In this document: positions 46,797 through 59,582 of the stretch, in pieces
How the letters are laid out: each line of letters opens with the position of its first letter
How positions within the stretch are numbered: the stretch's first letter is position 1
NCBI RefSeq assembly: GCF_921293095.1
Contig: NC_060254.1
Span: 7,502,001 to 7,566,000, forward strand
From: Ischnura elegans
Taxonomy: Eukaryota; Arthropoda; Insecta; Odonata; Coenagrionidae
DNA length: 64,000 nucleotides
Reading direction: 5' to 3'
Made by a program: the position numbers and the translations under genes
The notes under the pieces: model-generated
What the model saw: the letters and a program-made list of their open reading frames with translations, nothing else
Databases searched by the model: none
Told to the model about the DNA's origin: nothing

Positions 46797-48060
46797 CGGA
46801 TACAAAATAGGCATGAAGAGTTAAATTCCCTGAAGGCAACTGATGCAGGTACTCGCAATTAAGAAGCCATTGAAATATGAAGTGGTATTTCAGATAAAAA
46901 GTGATAGTGAGGGTAATGTGATTAGGTAAAAGGCAAGATTTAAAACAGGTAAGAAGGACAAAGATTTACAAAACAATATGGTGTAGATATATTTTATTTG
47001 TCTCTTTTTCTGCAAAGGTTAGTTATTCAGCGTTGAGAGAACTCATTGTTCAATCAGCCCACTATGGCTGGGATAAAGACCACTGGGACATTAAGACGGC
47101 ATTCCTAAATGGAGCACCGAAAGATGATGCAATCAGCGGGTATGAAAATTGCAAGAGAATAGAATGTACGCAAGTTAAAAAAAAGTCTTTGTATTATCTA
47201 AAAATATCGTCTGAATAATGGAATGAGGCATTATATTCTGTTCTACTCCAATTAAATTAGAAGCAATTTTGGCCTATCATTCTCCCGCACCGTGTTCGCG
47301 GGCGGCGTGGACAGCTTTTCGAGTCTGGAGAGAACGAGAGGCATATATACCACCCAACTTCAACGCGCTCAACGAGCCTATTTCTCAAAGTGGGACATTT
47401 ATATGCATGTGCATTCACTCAGTAATTGTCAGAAAAACTCGTTGTTGAAATTTGTTGACGATATCTTTGCTTTTTGCTATGATTGTGTTGAAAAGGCTTG
47501 TAGTACTCAGGAGTAAACTTATTATTATGTTTGAATTGAGTAATTCGTCGAAGATGTGGAAATTAATCTTGATATGAGAGAAACAAATAGAAGTGATGGC
47601 ATATTGGTAGATCAAAGCAAATGATTTAATGAAGTGCTCACCAAATTTCAAATGGGCAAGATTGTGTTGCGCTATTTAAAGGGAACTAATGATCACGGAT
47701 TCTTTTTTAAAAGAAGTAACTATTCACTGCTATATATGAATGGTTAAGTAGATGCATCTCATGCTAATGATCTCTTTGATCGTAAATAATATACAAGGCT
47801 TGAAATTACGTCGAATGAAAGTTTTATTTTCATGGAAATGCAGAAAGTAATAGAATGCATCGATTAACAACGTAGGAGCTGAATACTACTTGGTCGTCAC
47901 TGAAGGTAACAAAGAATATGGGTACTTAACTAATCTTCTTCATGAATTAACTGGAAAGATTAATTGTATACTAATTATCTATCTTCAATCGAAACCAGCC
48001 TGCTAAGAAACTTGCAATAAATAAAACTAGAACAAATTGATGTACTTTTTCGTTGAAATT
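46797..48060 (+). pseudogene. Copia-type pol relic (copy B)
   Basis: Counterpart of 12085-13425, starting NRHEELNSLK. The RT core LRELIVQSAHYGWDKDHWDI, AFLNGAP and FVDDIFAFCYD (containing the catalytic DD pair) are readable, then RNase H pieces (AEYYLVVTEGNKEYG). It lacks about 73 bp present in A at 12742-12815. Inactive. Confidence 0.85.
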
Positions 48061-48069
48061 ATTTGAACG

Positions 48070-49080
48070 GAATCAACGACCATATGAAGTTTACACTGGA
48101 GGTGGAGGGAGACTGAGAAATTCCATTTTTGGACGTTCTCGTGGAAAAGAAGGACAGTGGAAATTGGGAATCTCCTCATCAGTCAGCACAAATAAATGGA
48201 GTCGTGAACTCCAACGCTCCAACACAACAATCGACCAAAACAACTTTCACAAAGAAACGCGGAAATTAGAGGCCATTCTACGGGGAAATGAATTCGACTA
48301 CAGAATTATCTCACGAGAATTTAATAAGGTCATGAAAAAGAATGAGTATGATAAAAACAACACCTCAGAAGCCAAGAACTCAACAAATAACCTCGGTGAC
48401 CGAAAGAAAGCCTTCCTACCACACATAAAGGGGCAACAGACAGATTTGGAAATATCCGAACAAAATCTCAGATAAGGATAATCCTGTCTCCTCACGTACA
48501 GATTAAATATCTCTTAAAACCCATCAAGGACAGAGCTTCACCACAAGTCGATAGGGTATACCGGACCCCTTTTCAAACCTGTGGGAAGAATTACATCGGC
48601 GAAATAGGTAGATCAGCAGAAACACGCAAGGAGGAACACCAGAGAGCGATTCGACTGGGGCAGTCAACGAAGTCCGCGGAAGGTAGCCGAACACGCAACG
48701 CTGGGCCACGCAATCGACAGAGTGTATAATCTTTGCAAATCGACCTTAAAGGAAAAGAAATTGTCGCCAAAGTGAAAGGCTTTAAACAGAGACTCGTAAG
48801 AGAAGCCATTCAAATAACAAAGGAGGAGAAGAACAATCTTAACAGAGACACCGGCGTTGAAATAATTCGTACTTGGCAACCTGAGATTCGGATAAACACT
48901 GACCAACCTACTTCTCCAACCTCCCGCTCCCCTTTCCCCACCCCCTGACACGGATACCAATATAGCTATAGGAATAAAAATTCTTAATTCATCTTATCAC
49001 ATTGAAAAAGCGACCAGCATTCGTCGGGAAACGATGGGGCCACCCGAAAATTGACGCGGCGACATGGCCCTAAAAGTTTT
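48070..49080 (+). pseudogene. Penelope-like element relic with GIY-YIG domain (copy B)
   Basis: Counterpart of 13427-14440 and nearly identical through the GIY-YIG part (CGKNYIGEIGRSAETRKEEH) and C-terminus. A 140-codon frame (48053-48475) is longer than in A because one stop is absent, yet the RT end is still frameshifted relative to it. Confidence 0.87.
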
Positions 49081-50440
49081 TTCACTGACATAGTGACGAT
49101 CTCTATCACTTAATTAGAGGGGCTGTAGAATGGTTGTAGTAGCAATAAAGGTTGAACTTCGGTACACTGTAAGTGAAGAAATGATAGCCAGTATTTCAAC
49201 GAAACATTCGAGAGCATTTAAAGTTACAAAATTTAGAAAAAAAGGCTGAATTTAGCACAAAATGTTATCATATAAATATTGTTTCTTTTGTGGTGAGAAG
49301 TGTGTTCTTGTTGGGGGGAGATGCCGTGTTGTAAATCTGATACGTGTAACTAAGAGCCCACCTCGACGTATTGGCAGCACTGTTATGATGTTGTTGTGTG
49401 TGTTCTCTTGTTTGCCCACTTCAGTGAGTCTGTTCGCCGACCTACGGCAGACCATTGTATTCATTGAAATTTTACGAGGCAATGAAGGACATTGAAAGCA
49501 GGGTAAATTATTTAAGGCTGTAATCCGAACTGGGCGAATAATTTAAAGCTGATTTCTAAGCTAATGATTAGCCCTTACTGATGGAACTCTGAAATTTCCT
49601 CCCTCAACGAAAGATATATGGCCCAACTCAATGGTTAAAATTAATCAGGAGGTTCACCTTTCAATTAGGAGTGATTTAATGATACCATTATATAAAATAA
49701 TGGAATATGTGGCTGAAGTTGAGGAATATCTTTGTTTAGGTTTACCTTGATCCACACAGCGATATTTTTCTCACTACAAGGGTCGTAATATCAATTAAAC
49801 GGCCAGATTACTGTGACGTAGAAGGCTAGGGACAACCACCAGCATTATCCCTGTATATCATAGCTACTACAATTCTATCTAATTGCTAGCATTGGCCGCG
49901 AGGTATTTTAACTTATGCGCTTATAACGAGTTTGGATTTTAGGAGGTACGTCGCACAGGCACAACTATAGCAGTAGGTAGTGGTTAACATATAACTACTT
50001 CACATCCGAATGTTTGTAGGCATATATGAAATTGCTAAATAATGCAGAAGTGGAGTGTATCAAGATACCACAGAAATAATAAAGCCGGTTAGAGGTGTAT
50101 AAGGCGGGAGAATAGCCGGGAAACAGGGATTATCTAACCAAAATGAAAGACTGACAAAGAACACAAGCTAGCGGTTGCGAATACAAAATTAAATAATCAC
50201 AGCCGAAGACGATACATTAGGAAAGTGTTAGTAGACATGAGAAGATCCTAAGTTGAATTAACACCAGCAAAAGAAAACGATTCAGCAAGTAGAAAATGGT
50301 GGGCCAAGTTACCCTACCCCTTGAAACGACCGAGGCTATGTCTCAATAGTGATGTTATATCATCCAAAATAATGAAAGTAAAAACTGAAGAAAGCGCTGA
50401 GAATTATTTGGCAAGATGAAAATTTAGAAAACTCGGTATC
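49081..50440. other. Intergenic sequence, no gene recognised (copy B)
   Basis: Counterpart of 14441-15790; a frame at 49262-49495 is conserved but motif-free. Confidence 0.4.
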
Positions 50441-50743
50441 AAGTGTAATGTCAGGAGGCAGAGGAGAACAAAAAAGCATTCGTTTTAACCTTCGTGTGAA
50501 ACCATCCTGTTTACAGGAAGCCGACGCACACGGGCCTATACCTAAACGGACGAAGCCATCATCACCCTTCACAGAAAGCGGCGAACCTGACAACCCTACT
50601 CAGTACATCGTGCCAAGTGTAATTTCAGGAGGCAGAGGAGAACAAAATAGCATCGGATGTGACCGAGAAATCAGAGGGCGAGAGTCACGCAAAAAGTATT
50701 TATCTCACTGAAGGTACCACTACTACAACTGAGGAATGCTAAA

Positions 50744-51735
50744 TAAGTATAAGGAACGATATTTGTCATAAAGCCAGGGAGGCCAGAAAAACGTGGTCGA
50801 GGAATACAAAAACATCGTGTGCATGGAAAAATAGAGGCTCGCTAGGGGAACACAGGGGAATCACTAAAATATTGAGCTTAGGATGAATACTGAAAGTGAA
50901 AAAAACGGAGAACTTATGACCAATAACTAATACAAAGTGAAGAGATGGGTTGAATTTCTGCATCAGATGCGCATGGGAGGGCGACTAACTACGAAAGCAA
51001 TTTAATTGGATAACGAAACAGAATTTGACGCAGCAGTCGCTAGGATTGGAATTCGTGGCATGGAATCTCGAATGGTGTTAATTAACAAAGCTGGACAGTG
51101 ACAGGCGACTCATCCATAATTCATTCATAAAAAACAAGCAGGGGTGAAAAAATTAGGGTCCAGCTGTGACGAATCAAGAATTAGGAACGAAGTCAAGTTA
51201 AAAGGTTACGTAATAAGTTACAAAATTGAAAAATATTCTAGTAAAGATGGGTAGGACAACGACTAATGACATCTGAAAATTATCATCAATTATAAGAGTG
51301 TAGCAAACGACATGAATTCAAGATGATCAGAAAATTAGGGAAACTAAAGACTTAGAATAGAACTATTAGTAGAATAGCATAGGCGAAGAGAATATTTCAT
51401 TAAAATTACGTATCAATTTGCCAGTAAATGCAGAAAATTTTATCACAGTTTGGAAACTTTAAATCAGAACTTATAATTCGAGTATGGTTCTCTATGGCAA
51501 TGACAGCAGTGAAGAAACTGATGGTTATTCAAATGTATGGAAATTAAATGGATCATCTGAGTGAAAACTGCGGAACTCCTCTCGCGAGTGGGAGAGAATA
51601 GAAGCATAGCGAATACATACTTAAAGTAGAGGACGGACCATTATAATGGAACATATAATGAAAAAATTATCTTTATGGCCGAATGAAGGCAATCCTCGAC
51701 GGACAAGTCGAGGATAAAGTCGAAAAAGTAACACC
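50744..51735 (+). pseudogene. Older LINE relic (copy B)
   Basis: Counterpart of 16093-17100, with the same order of pieces ending MKAILDGQVEDKVEKV. It is more diverged from A (up to about 20% in sampled text) than the flanking 4.7-15 kb block. Confidence 0.7.
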
Positions 51736-52149
51736 TCTGATTTCGTATTTTAAGAAACGCATATGAAGAATATGAAAGAGAATTTGAAAGATTCTATCGC
51801 TCTCCACGTGACATGATTAAATATTGAAGTGTACCCTCTCAAAATTTACGTGAGCAACGTAATCTTATAAAAGTTTTAAATCATCCTAGTTGCCTTCATA
51901 GGCATCATAGGCACAGAGACTCATACAAGTTAACAGCTGAGAATTCGTAAAATAAAACACCATAATGAAATAGTAAATGATAAAATATCGCCATAAACGT
52001 TCTCACAGAACAAGTTAATTTTTGCTCACCTCACAGGATTTCCATTGTATTTAGCTACTAATAGAGACAAAGAGAAGCAGAAGATCTATGTATGGGAATA
52101 TTCAATGACCTATCAAATATTTTTTGTGAAGTGAATGATATAGACTCAC

Positions 52150-52252
52150 CATAATCCTTCAGCCTTCCTCTTCCTGAAACCTCATGGCAATGCCCCATTT
52201 GACCCCAACCGTTTCACGGAATTGAACCACTACCCCTAATTCAATCGAGGAC
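52150..52252 (-). CDS. Second exon of the minus-strand gene candidate (copy B)
   Basis: Same 103 bp length, acceptor (cttttcag|g) and donor (atg|gtgagt) as copy A at 17502-17604. The frame differs by G to R and D to G near its end. The open frame from the first exon (53494) crosses the junction as in A. Confidence 0.42.
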
Positions 52253-53493
52253 CTGAAAAGAAAAAGTTCGCATTAAAGGCTGGCAATATTCACGCACTGA
52301 AAGTTTACACCTTACATGGAGGATAACTTAAGGATGATGGTAAAATTAAAGGCTAAAACAAATTATCATACTAACGACAACAACGGTGAAATAAATGGGA
52401 AAAAGAAAGTGCCAATTGAATTGCTTTAAATTCAATTACGATCGCCAATATTCAATTACATTTCCTCATCATCAAAACTATATGACCAATGATTTCAGAG
52501 TGGTTTCGGAGTAGTGGGAGCATATCTTGACGGAATAAGTTGATTGCAGTTTCCTAGGCTTAAATATCAAGGACTTTCTAAAATTCCTCGTAGAAACTAT
52601 AATTATGTGGAATAAATCGCCATCAAGGTACCAATTAGGGAAATTTTTTAAGGATGAATAAGTGTTCCTGAATAGCAACTGAAGAAATCGCGGATAGGAG
52701 CTTCATTTTCAAATTACATGTTCTCTTATAATCAATATCAAAGCAGTGTGGCAGGCATGAAATATACCATTCCACGTTTACTGTTAATACCTTATATTTA
52801 CAGTCACAGAGATAAAATACATTATTTTGACCTTCGTAAAAATGTACTAATCTACTGAAGTACTGCAGGTAATGTAGCGGATTGCCGTAAGGATCATAAT
52901 TCCCGTAATCAAACCGTCACCTTTGATGTTCTCAAAAACACGATAAATGTAAAGATAAAACTATTCGCAGGTTACTTACTCAGGTCAAAAGTCTACACTT
53001 CAGAACGGAATGCAATTTCCATGCTTTTAACATACTTATTCCACATGGAAACAATTCACATTTACTTTGTCAAGGGTCGAACGAGTTGAATGATCGAATA
53101 TTCGCCGTGGAAACAAATAAAGTATGGAATTTCGTCTATTGCCGATAAAAGTTTTACAAAAAAATCATTTTAATTCAACAGGATTAAGAGTAAAAAATGA
53201 ACGATTTTAATCCGAGATGATATTTACTTATCACTAGCCTTAAAAAAACTTCCCTGACACTAACTGACACTGACTTCGAGGCACATTTCACACCTGGGAT
53301 ATAAAGTTGAAATGTGAACACGGTCGGTAAAATAAAACTTTCCACTTAATAATATACGCCACTTTGACCACGATTACTGAATGCAGTTGAACAAATTGTA
53401 TTTGCGAAATATCCTACACCGCAGAGAATAAATTGAAAGAGCATTGAACATGACATGAAAACGCTTCACCAAAGAAATGCTTTAGGTACTCAC

Positions 53494-53600
53494 CTCTTAA
53501 CCCCAAGAGAGCTTGCCGCGAAGTGAAGTCCAGAAAAAGAGGGAGGGGAAGTTTCGACACTCCGTCAGCCATGTGACGTATACCTGTGACGTCATGATAA
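53494..53600 (-). CDS. First exon of the minus-strand gene candidate (copy B)
   Basis: The donor aagag|gtgagtacc is conserved. The ATG frame starts at 53572 (MADGVSKLPLPLFLDFTSRQ). The alternative frame open into 52252 reads ETSPPSFSGLHFAASSLGVK. The CRE palindrome at 53587-53594 precedes the ATG as in A. Confidence 0.38.
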
Positions 53601-54045
53601 TTTCGAACCAATTCTGTTTTTTAATGTAATAATAACCCAAAAAACCGCTTAATATGGTAGATTTTAGGTCATTTTATATTTATCCAATAAAATAGATCAA
53701 TAAATACTGTGATATTCTATATTATAATTAAAAACTATATCGCGCGGAAAATCAATAATACGCTTAACCAATAAGATTCGTTCATATGTTGCCGCTGTTA
53801 TACAAAAATACCGCGCAATTTCTTAAGCGGCCAACCGTCGAAACACACGTGATCAATGTTCTAGAATTTTCTAGTCACCTGCGAAGGTCAGCAAGAACGT
53901 TTGCAGAACACGTCACCGCTTCACGAGAAACAATACATCACACTATCAACGGTCTGCATTCAACTGTCGTCCCCGATCGGCCACCTCCCCGTCCCCACTC
54001 CCTCACCAACCGTCATTTCGGTAGATTCATCTTTGTGAAAGTTTA
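53573..54045. promoter_or_regulatory. Divergent promoter-like segment (copy B)
   Basis: CRE (53587-53594), CCAAT-type boxes, E-box cacgtg (53846-53851) and the intact heat-shock element (53859-53871) keep the order seen in copy A. The inverted CCAAT (gattgg in A) is changed to gatcgg. Confidence 0.5.
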
Positions 54046-54079
54046 AAATTTATAACATTTATTTCCTGAACTTTTTCAG

Positions 54080-55067
54080 CCGTTCCTTCGTTCGTTGAAG
54101 TCACCGTCTCATTCCGGGGAAAAGGGAATGGATTGCGATTACAACAAGCTACATATCAACAGAAATACTACCTAAGAAGAAATGCAGCGGTATTGACTGA
54201 GGTAAGTGAGTACATGTAATTTTTATGAAATGGTGAATAGAGAAATAAATTTTGATCACGATTATCCTCACGCATAAACATGTCACCAAATCATATCATC
54301 ATGTAAAATTATTGCATACGACAGTGAATAGCGGTAGTGAGTTCGCGAGCGATAAAAACATTGCTAATCCCACTATACGATAAATACAACAGGGATAAAT
54401 ATATTTGTGTTCGCATTAGTGCATAAAAACTCTTTCCTTTACGACTCACTTGATTGTCATCGATGCATCAAATTTATTGTAGATTTAAATACGAAAGCCA
54501 CGCTAGAATTAGTAGCATCTATTAAATCAAGGTCGTATTCATTGCATAGATTAATACTCCTTCGGATCAACGTCTTATATCGGTGGAAAAGTTTCTATGA
54601 AATGGAGTTATTCTATTGAAATGCCAGTTGTACGCCGGCTGCGAATGTGTTATTCGATATTGTCATAATTGCTGCCCTAAGTTTAATCGTAGAAAAACTT
54701 TCAAATGACTCCCACAAATTACTTGTCATCTTTTTAAGTAGTCGAGCGTAAGCAATGAAATATAACGAATGCTAACTTGAATGCTCGTTTTTACATTTGT
54801 TCATTTATGATGACATTAGTTAGTAGCTGTCACGCCTTTCTTGGCCTCAAAATATTGTCGTTAAGCCTGAATGATTATATCATAATTCTTTCATGTGTTC
54901 GCCGATGAAATTAATAGCTCTTGATTTAAAAAAACATAGTAATATTTATTTTTTCTTGTCATTCGCAGATTCGTTTCCCAGATATTCAAGCTCCACATAA
55001 GCCATGTACGAGTGGAGTAACCAGATGCCATAATCTTTATACAAAAGGATTGCTAAATGGTTCATAA
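54080..55067 (+). CDS. Two-exon coding candidate, hypothetical protein (copy B)
   Basis: The exon at 54080-54201 has the same 122 bp length and frame (VPSFVEVTVSFRGKGNGLRL to RRNAAVLTE). It joins the exon starting at 54969, which reads IRFPDIQAPHKPCTSGVTRC and on to a stop at 55065-55067. The exon continues to a donor at 55211 (gag|gtaagtc). The last coding exon is far more diverged than the first, with indels that lengthen the C-terminus relative to A. The first exon and start codon are not identified. No family recognised. Confidence 0.5.
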
Positions 55068-55752
55068 CGGGCAACCCTCTATAACCAAATGAAGGTATAA
55101 GTCACCTGCAAAAGCTGCTACTTCAAGGAAAACATGGAAACGGAGAGATGGAATTGATTTCTTTCCGTGGAGACCGTCAATATTCTTGGTCTTCATCGTC
55201 AAATACTCGAGGTAAGTCATATCGTTATCATTTCGTCATTTGAATTAATCAGTTTGTAACGACTCAAATTAATGATCTTCGATATGGTTAACTTTATTTT
55301 TCATTGAAAATATAAAAACTGGTATTTTTATTAGGTTTAAACATTTTAAATCAACGCAAAGTTTGGTTTTGTTTTCCCCGAAATAAAAAAATTATCAGTT
55401 AGAATTAAATGTGGATTTTAGGCTCCACTAAGAGGTATTAGGCGCTATTTGAAAGAGAAGGAGATTGATATAATATTGAAATAAGTATATCGATATTGAT
55501 TATTCAAATACTGATTAAATAGGTTCATAAATTTTAATCAACGCGTTTCTGCTCGGGAATATTTCTGAATGTGTAATTCAGACTTTGCCAGCGAGGTTTG
55601 CTTATCAGTATCGAGTAATTTAATAAAAATGGTCGTAGTCTACAAAAAGTTGAAGACAGATCCTTCGTCCGCCTCATAACCTTTAGGCATGAGTTAAGCC
55701 GGCTAAATATTTGGTAAATATACTTGAATATTATGACGCAACTCGCAATGAG

Positions 55753-55974
55753 TTATAGCACTACAACCGTAAAGCCCTCAGGGTTCACTTCATCTCCCAA
55801 TCGGTTTCGATTTTTTCCGTGGACTACGTGACGAAGAAAAAATATGGGGATGGGTTTATCTTTGATAGACAGATGAAAGAAGCAAATGGGGCAGAAATAT
55901 AGTGTTAGCACATATGACATGTGTAGACTCAGAAATTTAGACGGTATGCGAGGGGTCAATTGAAGGTACATACC
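55753..55974 (-). CDS. Minus-strand exon/ORF candidate (copy B)
   Basis: Counterpart of 21085-21273. The acceptor (ttttttgcttttcag) is kept. The frame begins MYLQLTPRIPSKFLSLHMSY and is open for 72 codons, with KDKPIPIFFLR matching KDKPLPIYFLR in A. Unknown product. Confidence 0.3.
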   Translation of the reverse strand, partial: GMYLQLTPRIPSKFLSLHMSYVLTLYFCPICFFHLSIKDKPIPIFFLRHVVHGKNRNRLGDEVNPEGFTVVVL

Positions 55975-56476
55975 CTGAAAAGCAAAAAAGAATAGCTTTA
56001 GATTTTAGCAGGAAATATGTCGATAAAAAAGATATAGCCATACGAATATAACCATAATTTAGAAGACGTATTCTATCGGTTGCTTGCATCCTACAAAGTC
56101 ATGTCATACGGGAGAGAGATAGAAAAACCATCTTAAGGCTGAGACAATTATCCATCTATCACAACTAGGGGTGACACTGGAGAAATATGTAGTCAAATAG
56201 GGTCCTGCCTTTCTCGGCTTTTGCTTCACGTAGGTTTGCACGAGCATGTGTTAACAGCGCAGTGGGAAGTGGGAAAGAAGCTTATCTACTTCTCGCTACC
56301 AAACACATTTCTCACTTTAACACGCTATTCCAATGAGATTATTCAGTTGTTCTTTTCTATCTGAGCCTGTTTTCACTGAACACATACTTTTTTGAGTATT
56401 TTTCCTTCATGCACCTTGCACTTTTAGACACTGTTATAGAGTAAAAACTGTTAGTAATGACGCATCAGTGCCGAAA

Positions 56477-57742
56477 TATTTGCATGACTGTGTTTGCCAT
56501 AATATTACAAACATTTTGAGTGCCTAACTGACCGCTTTTTTCCCCCGACTTTTTCGCTTTTTCGTTAATTTGCCGGCTTTCCGCCACAAAAAGATATCAG
56601 TTTCGTAATCAGCGCCCTGATTATGTAACTGTGAGAAGGGTGAGAGCGATGTCGTTGCCAGGGGCAACGCGATTCCCACGACGGAAGGTGATAGCAGCGA
56701 TTATGAAACCGTGATCGCTCTCTTTATCACGCTGCGAGCGTCATCGGCCTATCACGTTCGAAACCCATGGTGACAAGCATATGCTGACATAAAAACGAGC
56801 ACTAAATGCAAATATTAGCAAAAAATAATTGTTTATTTAATTTAAAAATGCCCTATAATCTATTAAAAACCAATAATATTCGTAATTATTTCTACTGAAG
56901 TGCTCTCTTGACATAACTAGTTGACCACGTTGTTCAATTGTTATATGCGCATTGTGGTGAATTCGATTGAGCAGCATTATTTTCACACAGCAAATTGGAA
57001 AGTACTGCTAATTGAAGTACATCCGTGATTCAAACGTCAATTACTTTATATCGAAGTTAAATTATCAACATTTGCCAAGTACGTTCTCCAACATATCAAC
57101 ATCGTTAAACTCCTTTTCAATTTTTAATCATCATAAATCAACTATTAACTAACTATTCAAATCGCTAGCGCGATTACACTTCCATTATCATTTCAACATT
57201 AATTAGTTTCAATCCAAGGTCACGACTTTTCGACCATTCTCTACGATGTAGCAAATAATTTGCAGTATCTCCCGGCGAGCATTAGCATAATAGATTACGT
57301 TATCACACATCTAAAAGTAATACTACACTTTCCCCATAACTTTACCATAACACGAGTACTTAATTATAATATTATCTATTGGCGAAGCGAAGTACTTAGC
57401 TTTGAACTGCCTCCATTTTATGTTTTAGTTGTTTGTTATTGTTATTTCAAACCCTCCGTAGACGACGTATTCTCGGACAGAGATGTGTCGAAGGATTTCA
57501 TTGGCTCTTCAGATTTCTCAATGACACCAACACCACGCGCTCGTACCTGTATGATACGCGCGATGACGGTGGCTTACATGATCGCGTGATACAGCGGAAC
57601 GTGATAGGAGAACGTGATGGTCATCTCTCGCCGTCGTCGCTGTCACATTTACATAATCGAGGTGCAGGACAATGTTATGAGTGTATCCGACGAAAAAAAA
57701 TCGCAAAAAGACGCGTGTCCGGAAAGTGCATAATTACCAACG
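56477..57742. mobile_element. Copy B-specific block with inverted repeats
   Basis: This block replaces about 280 bp of copy A. Near its left side gattatgtaactgtgag (about 56619) and near its right side the complement-like cacatttacataatc (about 57646-57660) form imperfect inverted ends. Further gtttcgtaatcag and gattatgaaaccgtgatcgc motifs lie at 56600 and 56700. Two overlapping plus-strand frames of about 110 codons end inside it, without recognisable domains. A degenerate DNA transposon or nested elements are likely; the superfamily is unknown. Confidence 0.45.
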
Positions 57743-58458
57743 GTGCTAAATCAATTTGTTTTTAAAGTATATTCTGCAGAAACTATTTAACCTTCATATT
57801 GACTGTAACTACAAGAGGAGAAGACTCCCTACCTTTTATTTGCTGCCGCGTCCATCGGCGACGGAGCTCAGCTTTACAATAGCGACTCTCCAAAATACTT
57901 GTATTCACCAACACTTCACATTCAACACAAAACTGACGATTAAGTATTTGATGAACCCTTGACATTATCACTTCACTCTTTAGCTAAATAATCACTCTCT
58001 AATGCCGTTGAGTAACATATCAGGTAGCTTCACATAATTCCATGAGACATGCACACTTCCTCCTTGATAATGAAAAACCAATTATAATATTCCAAGCGTT
58101 GAGGCAAAGGCTTTAAGAGATCGTTGACAGCTTGATTTTAGGATTGCACTGTCATTCACTGGATTAATTCAATTGTTCACTCCACCTTTCGTAAACTGTA
58201 AAAAAAACAAGAAGTAGTTTTAGCTATAACACAAAAAATTTGGTGCTGATGACAGGAGGAGTTGTTAATCATTTTACTCGAAAGGAATATGAAATATAAA
58301 CCACGAATGTCGGTACAAAACTCCAATAATTGTGACCAAATCATATTGCCAAAGAATGTTACCTTCTTGAACAAAAATTATCACAATGTATGATTTAATC
58401 TGTAAATTAGCATGCACTACCTAACATAAGTTAGGTAATTTACGAGAATAGAGCTTAC

Positions 58459-58580
58459 CTGTATACTTCAGCGATGGATGATCCACCCCCTTACACTAAC
58501 CGAACAGCTGTGAGACTCAAACTTCACCATGCATGATGGAATGAGGACTAAGGGGGAAAAGCCGAAGTGACGCACAGCTT
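58459..58580 (-). other. Possible first exon of a minus-strand transcript (copy B)
   Basis: Counterpart of 22786-22905 with a better donor (acag|gtaagc). The matching acceptor lies at 58195/58196 (tgttttttttacag). Confidence 0.28.
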
Positions 58581-59037
58581 CTTGCTAACAGTCCTGAGCG
58601 GTAATGGAGGGCGGGGAATTACTACGGATATAAGGGGAGGTTGCCATGCATATATAACCCAAGGCGGAGTCAAAATTGTTGGCCCGATTTTGAGTCCAAG
58701 TGCATCGCGAAGGCGATCTGGAGAGGCTCGGTTGGCGCGTCTTTGGGTGGAGAACTGGTGGTTACGGGAGAGGTATTGAAGGGGAAGATGTGGGCGAAAG
58801 GGAGACAGGGCGCCGCAAAAAAGCCCCTCAACATGCCTCTCTCGTGACGTCACATACTTTAATCACAAGGTTCGCTTCACGGCAAATAGCCGCAGAGTGT
58901 GCTGTTATGTTAATTTAAGGCATTTAAGGCTGCGTTAAGGCATTGGATTTAAAAGTACGAGCTAATACGCGTAACAAGGAACCAGCTTGCATTAATATGG
59001 ACGTATATTTTGCTATTATGCATCATATTTCTATGAC

Positions 59038-59138
59038 CGTGCGGTATGCGTGCGGTGGTCCACATGCATGCTGCACGTTCGTGATTAATCACCCCATGCC
59101 AAACACCCTAGAGGTGGCTCAAAGGGTATTGTGATGAT
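59038..59138 (+). mobile_element. CR1-like LINE 3' tail (copy B)
   Basis: Counterpart of 23357-23460, with the conserved accccatgccaaacacccta and gatgat tail. Confidence 0.75.
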
Positions 59139-59582
59139 GTACATGAATTATAACATGCTCAATTTTCTGTTCATTCGCCTTCACAATTGTGTTGGCTATG
59201 TGGTGCATTCTCAAGTTTATATCTACATTTACATATTTCTTTTCACGTTTATATGTAGGTATCCTTCTACCAATCATAAACACCATGGAGAAGTTCTTAA
59301 TCATTATAAACGAAAGAAACATGTGATAAATCTTTTCCATGATAAGTCTGAATTCGATTATTACTGTATGCTTTAAAGGTTCAACTGAACTATAAAGTAT
59401 CACATGATAAACTTCCATCCGAATGTCAATTCATTTTCGTAGCATGAACTGTGGTATCCATAATTGCAATACATTACTTATTATTTACTATCACCGCTTA
59501 ATATTTAATATTATTTCTTGATTTTTATAACGATCGAAAGATCTAAACACGAGCCACGAGCGAGCTTGGGTATAATATAATA

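Larger units (their letters stand above)
35258..59516. repeat. Segmental duplication, copy B
   Basis: This is the second copy of the 2965-24365 segment, lying about 10.9 kb after the end of copy A. It is longer because of extra blocks: about 1.08 kb of LINE (40877-41956), a 1.51 kb TA-flanked transposon (44920-46429), about 0.27 kb near 53070-53339, and about 1.27 kb (56477-57742) replacing about 0.28 kb of A. It lacks the 532 bp block seen in A at 23730-24261. The offset between copies moves in steps from about 32.13 kb to 33.20, 34.71 and 34.92 kb at these indels. Confidence 0.93.

Noticed and set aside
57260-57765. Two overlapping frames of 109 and 110 codons
   Set aside because: No domain, no second copy and overlapping frames; not called as genes, only kept within the unclassified B-specific block.
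2965-59516. The duplication as a simple assembly artefact of two haplotypes
   Set aside because: Uneven divergence, large private insertions and a 10.9 kb unique spacer argue against it, though read-depth data are needed to exclude it.
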